A stretch of 64,000 bases of DNA from Lumbricus terrestris (lineage: Eukaryota > Annelida > Clitellata > Crassiclitellata > Lumbricidae). Positions within the stretch are counted from its first letter, which is position 1. Every line of letters starts with the position of its first letter. The DNA lies in the NCBI GenBank assembly GCA_949752735.1, contig OX457050.1:42101284-42165283 (forward strand). The letters are read 5' to 3'. This document shows, piece after piece, positions 1 through 9,725 of this stretch. Below the pieces are notes generated by a model, which was not told the origin of the DNA, made no database searches, and worked only from the letters and a program-made list of their open reading frames with translations. A program made the translations under genes and the position numbers.

Positions 1-119
1 GTTCTTGGTCAAGTTGGATACCGAGGTCTTGAACCGTGGTTGCAAAGACAAAGCCAGGAAATTCAGATGCAAGAGAAACTAGATCAAGCTTGGTAAGCTG
101 CTGCCGTGTGCCCAACCAA

Positions 120-662
120 ATAATGGATGTTTAGATGGAAGCTGGATAGGGTATTGCCGAAATACAGGGTGGATGGTTTTTTGTGACTGAAGTAGAGCTC
201 TAGTTAAGGAAAAAAACTTGATAAAAGGAGGCTGGATTGGCAAAAAAACTTAATAAATGGAGGGTGATTTGATGTCTGTCATTCCAGTGATATTTTACTT
301 CAGCAAATAATTTTCGTTTTACTTCTATTTCAGTTCGGACATCCTCAATTTCAGTTCTAGTTCAATTACAGTTCTTCAAAAAATTTCAGTTATACTTCAA
401 ATTCAGTTTTTATAATAATTTCAGTTCTCAATTCAGTTCTTACATAGAAATAATTTAAGTTTTACTTCTTTACAGGCCTAGAACAGTCATTCATGTGTTT
501 CATAATGTATCCAGCTTTAATTTCAGCAGTAAGATTCCTTAATTGAACCTCCATTTGTGATGCATCTTTCATTAATCCAGCTTCTATTTCAGCTGTGAAA
601 ATACCCTGATACAGCTTCTATATCTAAAGCGTTATTTTCATTAATCCAGCTTCCATTTTATA
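120..662. repeat. Array of AGCTGGATTGATGAAAA-type units, left part
   Basis: About 30-bp units built around AAGCTGGATTGATGAAAA run on the plus strand to about 265 and in inverted orientation (CCAGCTTCTATTTCAG) from about 275 to 660. The same unit fills the core of the fold-back elements at 5561, 16414 and 18349, so this is probably the core of a decayed member of that family. A Helitron splits it at 662/663 and it resumes at 1725. Confidence 0.6.
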
Positions 663-1059
663 TCTAATATATATTTTGGCAAGTCTGTGTGTTTGTTTGA
701 TTGTTTGTTTGTTTGTTTGTCAGCAATGCACGGCCACAGTTTTGAAGCAATCGACCCCAATTCTTCGCATGGGGTCGGGCTCGACCCGACACGGATAAAT
801 GGGGGGTCGGCGAATCTCTGCCACCATGGGGACCAGAGTGGGGGCTAAAACCCTCATTTTCCCCTACTTTTTCAGGCTTTTCCATGCATAATTTCACACT
901 TATTCACCTGAAACGTTGCAATAACACAGATTTTACACGTTCCACCTCGCCTCCCCCAAACACACACCTCGGCGACCCGCAGGCCCGAGGTGTGTTCCTG
1001 GGGGTTTGGGGGCATTTGGACGGGGGGTTCGGGAAGAGAAATGTTTTCCTCGAAAACAC

Positions 1060-1440
1060 AAATTTCACGGGTGGCGTACCGGTGGATCTCGGAGTGTAGT
1101 GGGGTGTCGTCGGGCGTGGGGTGGAAGGGGTGGGGGAGAATTTTTCCACGAAAACCAAAATTTCACGGGTCGAGTACCAGTGGAGGTCGGAATTTTCGCG
1201 AAAACCCTAATTTCACGGGTGACGTACCGGCGAAGCTCGGAGTGTAGCGGGGTGTCGTCGGGTGTGGGGTGGAGGTGGGGGTGGGGGGGTATGGTGGGGG
1301 GGAATTTTTTCAAGAAAACCTAAATTTCACGGGTGGCGTACCGGTTGAGGTCGGAGTGTGGTGGGGTGTCGTTGGGTGTGGGGCACAGGTGGGGTGGGGG
1401 CAGGGGCGGGGCGATTTTTTCATGAAAACTAGGGGGTGTG
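1060..1440 (+). repeat. G-rich minisatellite inside Helitron copy 1
   Basis: Four or so degenerate units of roughly 70-120 bp each carry AATTTCACGGGT, GCGTACCGG and GGAGTGTAGTGGGGTGTCG. The same array, with C-rich sense on the plus strand, occurs in the minus-strand Helitron at 42100-43012. Open frames across it are compositional artefacts. Confidence 0.65.
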
Positions 1441-1479
1441 CTGGGGGTGTGGGGTGGGGAAGATTTTTTAAAGACTGAG

Positions 1480-1664
1480 GGAGGGAGGGAGGGAGGGAAG
1501 GAGGAAGGGAGGGAGGGAGGGAGGGAGGGAGGGAGAGAGGGAGGGAGGGAGGGAGGGAGGGAGGGAGGGAGGGAGGGAGGGAGGGAGGGAGGGAGGGAGG
1601 GAGGGAGGGAGGGAGGGAGGGAGGGAGGGAGGGAGGGAGGGAGGGAGGGAGGGAGGGAGGGAGG
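1480..1664 (+). repeat. (GGGA)n microsatellite
   Basis: About 185 bp of nearly pure GGGA/GAGG repeat directly before the Helitron 3' hairpin. Helitron copy 3 (61440-61520) has a short GGGA/GGAT-rich stretch at the same place, so the tract grew inside the element. Confidence 0.9.
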
Positions 1665-1724
1665 GGATTGACCGGGAACGGCCGAATCCTAAAATTCCCG
1701 GGCAACGCCGGGTACCCCAGCTAG

Positions 1725-1900
1725 TATAAAATATCCATGCAGAGCCTGCATCAAGCTTCCATTGTACATGCGTCTTTTCATTAATCCGGCTTCTATTTCA
1801 TACATAAAAATTCACTAATCCAGCTTTCATTTAATCCATAGCATTTTGTCCGTACTATTTTCTCTGTGCCATTTTGTCCGCTACCATTTTTTCCGGTCAC
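1725..1900. repeat. AGCTGGATTGATGAAAA-type array, right part
   Basis: Inverted-orientation units (AATCCAGCTT, AATCCGGCTTCTATTTCA) continue after the Helitron. The array ends in short GCCATTTTGTCCGCTACCAT-like repeats that resemble degenerate fold-back termini. Confidence 0.5.
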
Positions 1901-3237
1901 CGTTTCAGCGATTGAGGGTGCGAACCTTAAGTTAAAGCAAGCAAGTGCTGACTATTGATAAAGACCGTCTGCTTTTTAGGACACATTGTGACGCCGGATG
2001 GAGTGGCGATAGACCAATCCAAGTTTCAGGATGTAGTGGAATGGTCAGTAGATAGAAGTGTAGCAAGCTGGGGCATTAAACCATATTCTTGGTTCAAATC
2101 ACCATCCTAATAGGTTAAAAAAAACTATTAATATCCTATAGCCTTGGTTAAAAATCACCGAAACCAACATCAACCAATAACCAGCATCAACCAATAACCA
2201 GGATCTTTCCGATAGTTTTGATCCGTCGTGCACAAACCTATAGGTATGGTTAAAACACCTACCTATATACTCCCTAAAGGTCAAAGGTCGCGGGAATTCA
2301 CAACAGTATCGATGATGAGTTATGCGGCGATTACGCCGGCTGGAAATTACCTATATTATCGATGAGTCATCATCACAACAAATTTTTTCTTGTGTATATA
2401 AAATGACTGAAAATATTTTCTCGAAACAGCTTAAAGGCATGTCGCTACAGCATAAAATGGAATACTCGAAGAAAACTGTTATTGAATTAAGAAAAATCGC
2501 CAAGCAGAGCGGCTTGGTTTTTGTATACGAGACTGCGCAAAGCAGAATTGATTGCTAAAATTGAAGCCTACAAGCGCACCCTCAATTTCACCTAACATTA
2601 GTTTGCTTGACACCCCCGTTCCCATAATTGAATTCCCAACACTCAAACCCGTACCAGCCACAGCAGTACGAAACATATTCGATAAAACAAAATCGGCGAT
2701 TAATACATTCGCAAAGTGGATCGAATGGTATGTTCCTGAAGAACCAAATAAAAAAGTGGATAAAAAAATTAGAAGTACTAAAAGCCAAAGTGAATTCTAT
2801 ATTCGCTGAAATTCGCATGAAGACACATAAAATTAGAGAGACGGTTTCAGCTATCAAGGGCTTCACGAAACAACACACGGTAGAGGGGTCTAATGGTATT
2901 GATGCCATATCTTTTCTTGACACCATTCGAACACAGGTGGCAGACTTGCTACCAAAAAATCGTCAAACTAAAGCCAACTTTGTCTTTACCTGCATAATGG
3001 AGCGCGTTGACATGAAGACTGGAGAAGTAGATTCCAACGATTCTCCAATCGTTTCAAGGGCTGAGGTGATTTTATACCCAACTGATGTAAGTGAAATTTA
3101 TAACAGCGCGAAAGATAAAATTATCGAGTCGATGGCTTCCTTCCAGACGAGGGGTAGTAACTGGAGACTCAGTGCGGTTCAAAAATTAGATATCAACACG
3201 GTTATTTATAAACCGCTGAAGGGTAGTTCTTACATTC

Positions 3238-3455
3238 TTTTGTGGGGCGCGGTGGTGTAGTGGTGGCGTCGTTGCCTTGAAGCCGGAAGGTTCGAGGTTC
3301 GAATCCACCTCGCCGCGTAAGGACCTTGGGCAAGTCCTTCACTCACAGTTGCTCAGCGCTTCGGCTTGAAACTCCGATGCAGTGTCCGCTCTGCATTCGG
3401 GAGCGCCTCTGAGTAGTAGGGACTTGAAGGGGCGCTATAACAAGTGCGCATACAA
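3238..3455 (+). mobile_element. tRNA-derived SINE, copy 1 (in the polymerase gene)
   Basis: A tRNA-like head has an A-box region (GGTGTAGTGGTGGCGTCG) and a B box (GGTTCGAATCC, 3296-3306). A tRNA-unrelated body follows with TTGGGCAAGTCCTTCACTC and GGGAGCGCCTCTGAGTAG, ending GGGGCGCTATAACAAGTGCG. ACATTC occurs on both sides (3232-3237 and 3456-3461) and looks like the target-site duplication; the polymerase reading resumes after it. Further copies lie at 41534, 56131 (minus) and 60293. Confidence 0.85.
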
Positions 3456-3988
3456 ACATTCCGCTGCCGAAATGTTTAGCGAGTAAAAAAAGAATTATTA
3501 ATATGAAGAACGAAGATGAACAATGTTTCAAGTGGTGTGTAACAAGAGCCTTAAATCCCGTTGAGGAACATCTGGAAACAATTACGAAAATATTAATCAA
3601 GCAGTCTGAGGAACTTAATTGGTCTGGTATCGAATTACCAGTAGCAGCGGATGCTGATGTGATAAGTAAGTTCGAGAGAAATAATAATATTAGTATTAAT
3701 GTTTTTGGTTATGAGAAAGATGTTAACCTATTCCCACCATATTTAACAAAGCGTGAGAACGATAGGTTTGTAGATCTATTACTTATTTCTGATGGAAAAA
3801 ATAAGCATTATTGTTGGATAAAGGATTTCAACAAACTGATGGCGGTACAAACAGAAAACACCAGTACTTCGATGTACTATTGTAAAAGATGCTTAATATG
3901 ATTCAGTAGAAAAGATTCACTGAACAAACACATCGAGCACTGTTCTCAACACAGCGCTCAAAAAATAGAGCTACCAGAACCAGGAACT

Positions 3989-4591
3989 ATGTTGGGTTTT
4001 AAAAATTATTATAGAAAAATGAGAGTCCCATGGGTGGCGTATGTGGATTTCGAAAGCTTCATTAAACCTATAGACACTTGTCAACCAGCTCCCAGCATGT
4101 CCTACACCAACAAATATCAAAAGCACGTTCCATGTTCTTTCTGTTATTATATAAAATGTTTTGATGATGACCTATATTCGCAAGCCCCCGTATTGTTCAC
4201 AGCGAAGAGTGAAGACGACGATGTAGCCCAGATATTTATCGACACTCTTATAGAGAATGTAAAAGATATTTACGGTCGATTTAAATTTCCAAATAAAATG
4301 ATATTCGGAAAGAAAGATAAGGGCCTATACGACTCGGCTACTGTTTGTCACATATGCGATCGCGAACTAGGCGATGATCGAGTAAGACACCACTGTCATT
4401 TAACTGGAAAATATAGAGGCGCCGCCCATACAAACTGTAATCCAAACTATAAAGTCCCTAAGTTTATCCCAGTAATATTACATAATTTATCCGGTTATGA
4501 CAGTCATCTATTCATAAAGAAATTACGAGGTGGCGATAATGAAAAGATTAACTGCATTCCCTGCAACGAAGAAAAGTATAAATTCATTTAG
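3989..4591 (+). pseudogene. Exonuclease/endonuclease-VII-like segment of the polymerase pseudogene
   Basis: The longest open piece of the polymerase relic, 200 residues. It opens with MLGFKNYYRKMRVPWVAYVD, which contains the first catalytic acidic residue of the 3'-5' exonuclease (D-x-E in VDFES). Near residues 120-150 lies a zinc-binding motif with two CxxC-type cysteines and HCH...CN, as in phage-type recombination endonuclease VII. Near residue 170 lies exonuclease motif II in HNLSGYDSHLF. The frame closes at 4589 and the homologous reading continues in another frame (VVVDKF at about 4600, then MASSLDALSRNL at 4684). It is not an independent gene. Confidence 0.75.
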
Positions 4592-4683
4592 CAGAGAAGT
4601 TGTAGTCGATAAGTTTGTAAATAAATAATAATAAGGAAGTAGAGGTTAAACGAGAATTACGATTCATCGATAGTTTTAGATTC

Positions 4684-5239
4684 ATGGCTTCGAGTCTCGA
4701 TGCTTTATCGAGGAACCTAAGAAAAGACCAGTGTAAAAATATGAGCAAGTACTACTCTGGTAATCAGCTCGATCTCTTGCTTGGGAAAAGGGTGTATCCT
4801 TACGACCCTGTTAGTTCCATCAATCAATTGAATGAAAAAGAACTACCACCAAAGTCAGCATTCTATTCGAGACTTAACGACTCAGACATCAGTGATGAAG
4901 ACTACAACCATGCGCAGGTGGTATGGAAAGAAATTCGGATTTATAAAGTTTAGAGAATACCATGATTTCTACAATGTGAGTGATGTTCTCCTGCTCGCTG
5001 ATGTCTTTGAGAATTTTAGAGATGTATGCTGTGAAAACTATGGCCTTGATCCCGCCTGGTATTATACTTCTCCAGGTCTTGCTTGGGACGCCTCATTAAG
5101 GTTGACCGGAGTAGAGTTGGAATTATTGAGCGATTATGATATGATACTAATGGTTACACATGGGATAAGAGGCGGTGTTAGCACAATTTCACATCGTTAT
5201 GGGCAGTCGAATAATAAGTACATGCCATCGTTTGACGAT
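4684..5239 (+). pseudogene. Exonuclease III / pre-polymerase segment of the same relic
   Basis: Two overlapping frames (4684-4953 and 4832-5239) carry the next conserved part: SAFYSRLNDSDISDEDY, then after a frameshift near 4925 FREYHDFYNVSDVLLLADVF (the Y-x3-D exonuclease III motif), WYYTSPGLAWDASL and GIRGGVSTISHRYG. A hAT MITE cuts it at 5239/5240. Past the MITE, the reading continues into polymerase motif A in the same frame once the insertion and one TSD copy are discounted, so the MITE came late. Confidence 0.75.
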
Positions 5240-5401
5240 CAGTGGCGTAGGCAAGGGGGGTTTCGGGGGTTAAACCCCCACCATTGGCTTCGGAAAAAAG
5301 GTTTTTTTAAGGTTATTTTTTCGTTTAAGTAAGAAAAAATAGCAAAAAACAGAATTTCCGGTCACAAACCCCCCCATCAAAAATTCCTGGCGACGCTACT
5401 G
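5240..5401. mobile_element. hAT-like MITE (162 bp)
   Basis: Ends are CAGTGGCGTAGGC on the left and GCGACGCTACTG on the right, an imperfect inverted repeat of hAT type. The 8-bp TTGACGAT is present on both sides (5232-5239 and 5402-5409), an exact hAT-sized TSD. It has a palindromic interior with GGGGGTTTCGGGGGTTAAAC on one side and AAACCCCCCC on the other. It lacks coding capacity. Confidence 0.9.
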
Positions 5402-5560
5402 TTGACGATAGCAAGCCTTCATCATTTATAGCCTATTTAGACGCTAACAATTTATATGGATGGGCGATGTGTAAGAAACTACCAACTCACGGGTTCAAGT
5501 GGATGGGTAATGATGAGGTCCATGTGACATAATTATGACGTCAGACAGGAACGTTAGACG

Positions 5561-6175
5561 GGTTCCACGACAACTGGTCTACCGACAACTCGTCTCCGGA
5601 CAACTCGTCTCCGGACAATAATATTGGTCTAACGACAAATGGTCTACAGACGAATAGTATTGATGAAATAGAAGCTGGATTTATGAAAATGGTTTCTTAG
5701 CTTAAATGGAAGCTGGATTGATGATTTTATTCATGTATTTCGACATGCAGCCAGCTTCTACTTCAGATCTAAAAATACCTTCATCAAGCTTCTATTTCTC
5801 ACCCGTTATTTTCGTCAATCCAGCTTCTATTTCAGATTTTAAAAAATACCTTCATCCAGCTTCCATTACCCAAGCGCTTTTTCATCAATCCGGCTTCTAT
5901 TTCAGATCAAGAAATACTTTCATCCAGCTTTTAATTCTCATACGCTATTTTCGTCAATCCAGCTTCTATTTCACCTGTAAAAGAGCCATCATCCAGATTT
6001 CATTTCTCTTGCGTTTTTTCATCAATCCAACGTCCATTTTACCTGTAAAAACTTTCGTCCAGCTTCCATTTTATAAGCGCTGGATTAATTGTCTGTAGAC
6101 CAGTTGTCGTAGACGAATTGTGCGGAGACCACTTGTGGTTAGACGAGTTGTCGGTAGACGAGTTGTCGTGACACC
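5561..6175. mobile_element. Fold-back (Mutator-like) element, copy 1
   Basis: The 9-bp CGTTAGACG flanks both ends exactly (5552-5560 and 6176-6184). The left end is GGTTCCACGACAACTGGTCT; the right end, read inward, is GGTGTCACGACAACTCGTCT. Each arm is a string of about 11-15-bp units (ACAACTCGTCTCCGG, ACAACTGGTCTACCG). The core consists of AGCTGGATTGATGAAAA units on one arm and their inverse on the other, so the whole element can fold back. There is no transposase gene. A 9-bp TSD with long compound inverted repeats fits Mutator-type elements; this assignment is inference. Confidence 0.85.
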
Positions 6176-6184
6176 CGTTAGACG

Positions 6185-6930
6185 CCACTGTCTCATTTTC
6201 GTTTACAAATATGATCCGGGTTGCTTGCTTGCGGAAAACAAGAGGCGGGTTGTTTATACTTTAGACTAGAGTATATTATTAAAATTTAATAGTGTTAAAT
6301 AGCTACCAGAGTTAAGGGTTGAGGGACAAGAGCCGAGAGATTATGTCATGCTGAGGATAGATGATCAAGGTTGTTAGTTAGTTGCAGCTGTTTCGATTCG
6401 CAGAACCTGAAGAGGCAGATATGTATTCTCTAGTAATATTTGCAGTTCAACGTCAACAAAGCTCACTAGCGACGCCATCCTTCTTTATCCAGGCATGGGA
6501 CTGACATCTGTAGAGTGCAACCAGTGATAGAGTTAAACAGATGTGTTCGAAATGTATGTTAAAAAATTAAAAATTATATCCGTTAGACACCCTGATTTCT
6601 GTTATAAAGTTCCTTAACAATGAATCTTGTTCTCAATCAAAACCTAATGTAATTGAGCAAAGCTTATTATTTAAGAACTTCAGAAGTGCGTGGTTTTAAC
6701 TTTTACACGTGGTGAAGCTGAAGAACTGTTTTGAGATTAGTTTCTACAGTCGCAGCATTTAACGTGTTTAGTCACACTTTGCTATTCTGATTTACCAGTT
6801 AGACAATATGGCGACTTTGATAAATAATTTAACCTCCTGTCAACTTGACAGTGTCAAGCATAATTTGTTTCACATATTAATTTTACGACAGCAATGGCAG
6901 TGTATTATGTGAGCTGCTGACTCTTGCAAG
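6185..6930. other. No recognisable gene
   Basis: AT-rich single-copy-looking sequence between the fold-back element and a tRNA-like SINE head. I see no coding similarity, inverted repeat or array. Confidence 0.5.
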
Positions 6931-6931
6931 T

Positions 6932-7002
6932 GGGCGGTAGAGTAGTGGATAAAACGCTGGCGTAGAGTGCGAGAGGTAGCGAGTTCGAATCCCCGTTGGG
7001 CA
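6932..7002 (+). mobile_element. tRNA-like sequence, probable SINE head
   Basis: GGGCGGTAGAGTAGTGGATA resembles an A-box region, and GAGTTCGAATCC (6981-6992) is a good B box, ending CCGTTGGGCA. The length is tRNA-sized, but the acceptor arms do not pair cleanly and the anticodon arm is not convincing. I call it a tRNA-derived SINE head or tRNA pseudogene rather than a working tRNA. Confidence 0.55.
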
Positions 7003-7099
7003 GATATGCCTTGAAGGCTGCTATTAGCACCGTGTATTGAAGGCTGTCTGTTCAGTTAGTATAGTTAAGTTTGATCTTAATTAAGATTACTGCATAACG

Positions 7100-7852
7100 T
7101 GTAAATGTAAAGCGCAGTACGCTTTGTAGAGAAATTGGACCCAGTCAACGACTGCATGCAGACGGCTAGGCCAATTTAGCCACGCCCACTGATCCAGGGT
7201 CTACGGAAGCGTGTGGCGGCCACTAGCGCAGACAGTCAACGTAGTTGACAGTCGTTGACATAGTTGACTGCCGCTAGTAGACAACGTAGTTGACTGTCAA
7301 CAGACTTGACTGCTGCTTGCAGTCGCAGGCGGCTATGACAGATTAGATGGGTGGGCCTGGACAGGGCGAGAAAACAATATATAAGGACCCCAAAAACGGC
7401 CATGGACAGAGCTGAAGAGTCGGAAACGAGAAGCATCCGTGAAGGTTCGTCTACTACGAGAGAGCGGCGTTCGGAAGCGAAAGGCATCCGTGGAGATTCG
7501 TCTAGAATACGAGAATACTTTCGTACGAGAAAGGACGAGAAGTTCGGCATCGAGGGACATCGGAAGGCTGACGTTCCGTGGAGCATAGGTTCGACTGCTA
7601 TGACAGAACCGAAAGACAGACTGTGACTCGGGTTAATTGAAACATCGTGTAGATAAGGATTTTATACGTAGAATTTAATAAGGATAACGTTGAATGAGTT
7701 ATTAAGTAGTTATTAAAGTAGAAAGAAAACGAACAGTGACTTGTCGTTCCATTCTGTCTATAACAAGCCTTCTAGCCGATTGGCTGAAGCGTACTTGCGC
7801 AAAGCAAAGACACTAAGACACTTAGAAACTACACCGGCCCAGTTTCCCGACA
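7100..7852 (+). mobile_element. 5' LTR of a Gypsy-type retrotransposon (left edge approximate)
   Basis: The right edge is set by the primer-binding site that follows: the LTR probably ends CCCGACA at 7852. The left edge (TGTAAATG at 7100) is only a guess from the TG rule. It contains repeated AGTTGACTG/GTTGACA units (7235-7310) and a TATA box at 7378. No matching 3' LTR is present in the window, so the borders cannot be confirmed by comparison. Confidence 0.5.
7378..7385 (+). promoter_or_regulatory. TATA box in the LTR
   Basis: TATATAAG lies about 470 bp before the LTR end and upstream of the gag frame. It is the best candidate for the retrotransposon promoter; no initiator could be fixed by eye. 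Confidence 0.5.
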
Positions 7853-7855
7853 TTT

Positions 7856-7873
7856 TGGTACCAGAAGTGGGGT
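7856..7873 (+). promoter_or_regulatory. Primer-binding site, tRNA-Leu type
   Basis: TGGTACCAGAAGTGGGGT is complementary to the 3' end of animal tRNA-Leu(UAA) (…CCACTTCTGGTACCA), as I recall it. It lies 3 bases after the presumed LTR end and 13 bases before the first gag ATG, exactly where a reverse-transcription primer site should be. Confidence 0.75.
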
Positions 7874-7885
7874 CGTCAAAAGAAG

Positions 7886-8569
7886 ATGTACGGAATGGAC
7901 GACAACAACACAATCGTCTACTCGTTGGTAGATATGGGCGACACAGCCGCTGCTCAGCCGACGACATCGACACCGGGAAGAGAAGCCACAACTCCAGCGC
8001 CGTTTGCCGGTTTCGTCCGAACACCGGAACGTGAATCGAGAGGTCTTCTGGAGAGCATCAACTTCGATGGCGCAGCAGAAGTGACGAACCGAGAACCAAG
8101 ATCGATTGCGAAGAAAACGGACGAGACGATCGGGACGTTGCAGCTTGCCACGTCCAGAAAGCTGCAGATGAAGCCTGGTAAATTTGATGGTACCGGATCA
8201 TTCGAGTCGTTCCTGACACAGTTTGAGGTATGTGCAAGGCATAACCAGTGGTCAGCAGCTGACAAGACTGATTATCTGCGCTGCGCTCTAGAAAAAGCAG
8301 CGACGCAATTACTGTGGGACTACGGATCCAGGACTCACGTCTCATACGAGGAACTGGTCGAGAGGCTTCGCCAAAGGTACGGAACTGAAGGACAAGCTGA
8401 GACATTTCGAACTCAACTGTACTACCGCCGTCAACGAACCGACGAGAGCATGAGTGATTTGCTTCACGACATACGAAGGTTGGTCGTGCTGGCATATCCG
8501 GCGCCATCTAGCGAGACAACAGAGATTATAGCTCGAGATGCGTTTCTGGAGGCGCTTCGTGACCGATGA
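7886..8569 (+). pseudogene. Gypsy-type gag, N-terminal part, frameshifted
   Basis: A 227-residue frame opens just after the primer-binding site. Its second half is a retrotransposon Gag capsid-like region: KLQMKPGKFDGTGSFESFL, WSAADKTDYLRCALEKAA, YEELVERLRQRYG, QTD/RRQRTDESMSDLLHDIRRL. Gag forms the particle that packages element RNA. The frame ends at 8569 because of a 7-bp tandem duplication (GACCGAT GACCGAG, about 8561-8574); discounting one copy, the reading continues directly into the next frame (ELSLKVREREPRTLDEAYRV). The element is therefore disabled at this point. Confidence 0.8.
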
Positions 8570-9725
8570 CCGAGAACTGTCATTGAAGGTGCGCGAAAGA
8601 GAGCCGAGAACGCTGGACGAAGCCTATCGAGTCGCTCTACGGATGGACGCGTATCAACGGATGCTGGAGCCAGAGGAGCAACGACGACTGTATAACCGGG
8701 TGAGAGGGACGCAGGAAGTAGATGTCAATGAGCAGATACAAGAACAACTTAGCAGTTTCTTTTCCGCCCAACAGGACTCTCAGAAGCAATGGCAACAGCG
8801 AATGGAATCGAAAATCGAGAGACAACTCAGCGATCTGCGGAAACAACCGGCGCAAGGGACAACTGCCAACGTCGAGAATCGTTTCACGGACGAACGATCG
8901 ATGAGAAAGCCGATTATTTGCTATAACTGCGGAAGACCGGGGCACATTTCAAGGGAGTGCCGTGCACGACGACCTCCTCGCTCAGGTAATGCCAACAGGA
9001 AACCAGCTGACGAAGCCATTGTCAACCACAACACCAGACATACAACCAACGGAGAGACGAAGAACGCGATATACATCAGAGGTACAATTAACGGCAACTT
9101 TCAACAGTGCCTGATCGACACCGGATCAGAGGTGAGTCTCGTGCCTGCTACAATTGTGAACGGTCTAGCCTGGCAACCGTGCAAGCGTACGCTTTTCGCA
9201 GCGAATGGAACGGGGATCCGGGTACTTGGAGAGGTGCAGATTCCTCTCAAGATCCGCAAGGGCTTAGATATCAGTACCACTTTCCTGGTATCTGACCAGG
9301 TTAGTGAATTGATGCTCGGAATGGACTGGCTCCGACATCATCGCTGCAGGATAGGATTCGGGGCAGGAGCACTATTTGTGGGACGACATCGTATAAATCT
9401 GGTCAAAGGCAACGGACAGTCTTGGTGCCGACGAATTCAGGTGGCAGAAGAAGTTACCCTCGCACCTAGATCCCAGCAGGACGTTTTGAGCAAATCCGTT
9501 GGAGGAAAGCCAGCCCAGCCAACGTCGGTGTGGATGACTGAACCGAAAGAAATCGGACCTGGTGTTTGCATGGCAAGAATGGTTTTCGACGACGACGCGT
9601 CGTCAGAGATGCCGGTACGAGTCATTAACCTTAATGACCGACCAGTGAAATTGTTGGAAGACCAGTTTCTGGGAATCTACATACAGTCGAAGTGGAAACG
9701 TTACCGGAAACGCAGCATAATGTGA
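8538..9725 (+). pseudogene. Gypsy-type gag C terminus (zinc knuckle) and protease
   Basis: This 395-residue frame continues Gag (authentic reading from about 8575). It has a CCHC zinc knuckle, CYNCGRPGHISREC (about residues 129-142), which binds element RNA. An aspartic protease follows, with the active-site motif LIDTGSEVSLVP (about residue 192) and a second conserved ELMLGMDWLRHH (about residue 257). The frame runs out at 9725, while the homologous reading moves to the frame that contains VETLPETQHNV, so there is a second frameshift near 9670-9690. Whether this one is decay or programmed cannot be told from a single copy; with other lesions present, decay is likelier. Confidence 0.8.

Larger units (their letters stand above)
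663..1724 (+). mobile_element. Non-autonomous Helitron, copy 1
   Basis: The 5' end is TCTAATATATATTTTGGCAA and the 3' end is CTAG, preceded by a GC-rich hairpin (CCCGG GCAACG CCGGG, 1697-1712). The base before the element is A (662) and the base after it is T (1725), which is the Helitron insertion rule. The internal motif GCACGGCCACAGTTTTGAAG (726) recurs at 61229 in another copy. No Rep/helicase coding region is present, so it is non-autonomous. The body holds about 100-bp G-rich tandem units that share TTTCACGGGTGGCGTACCGG and a long GGGA run. Confidence 0.8.
2403..5532 (+). pseudogene. Decayed protein-primed family B DNA polymerase (Polinton/virus-like)
   Basis: Fragments in several frames line up as one polymerase. 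In order: an N-terminal SAP-like stretch (KKTVIELRKIAKQSG, then LRKAELIAKIEA one frame over, 2470-2570); a conserved upstream region ending KPLKGSSYI (2815-3237); a block starting MKNEDEQCFKWC (3503); a zinc-finger-like CKRC...LNKHIEHC segment (3880-3945); exonuclease motif I YVDFES (about 4039); an endonuclease-VII-like C-x2-C...HCH-x2-GKYRGAAH-x2-CN motif (about 4348-4440); exonuclease motif II HNLSGYDSHLF (about 4480); exonuclease motif III YNVSDVLLLAD; GIRGGVSTIS (about 5165); and polymerase motif A YLDANNLYGWAM (5438-5473). It then loses similarity near 5520; motifs B and C are absent. The gene has frameshifts near 2515, 2570 and 2770, stops at 3899 and 4589, a SINE at 3238 and a MITE at 5240. 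Polymerases of this type replicate Polinton/Maverick and related elements; no integrase, capsid or packaging ATPase gene is visible nearby. Confidence 0.8.

Noticed and set aside
1310..1705. 131-residue frame of SLPP repeats
   Set aside because: Translation of the (GGGA)n tract within the Helitron.
3241..3315. Possible tRNA gene
   Set aside because: The head has A and B boxes, but the anticodon arm is poor and the same sequence with a constant tail recurs four times, so it is a SINE.
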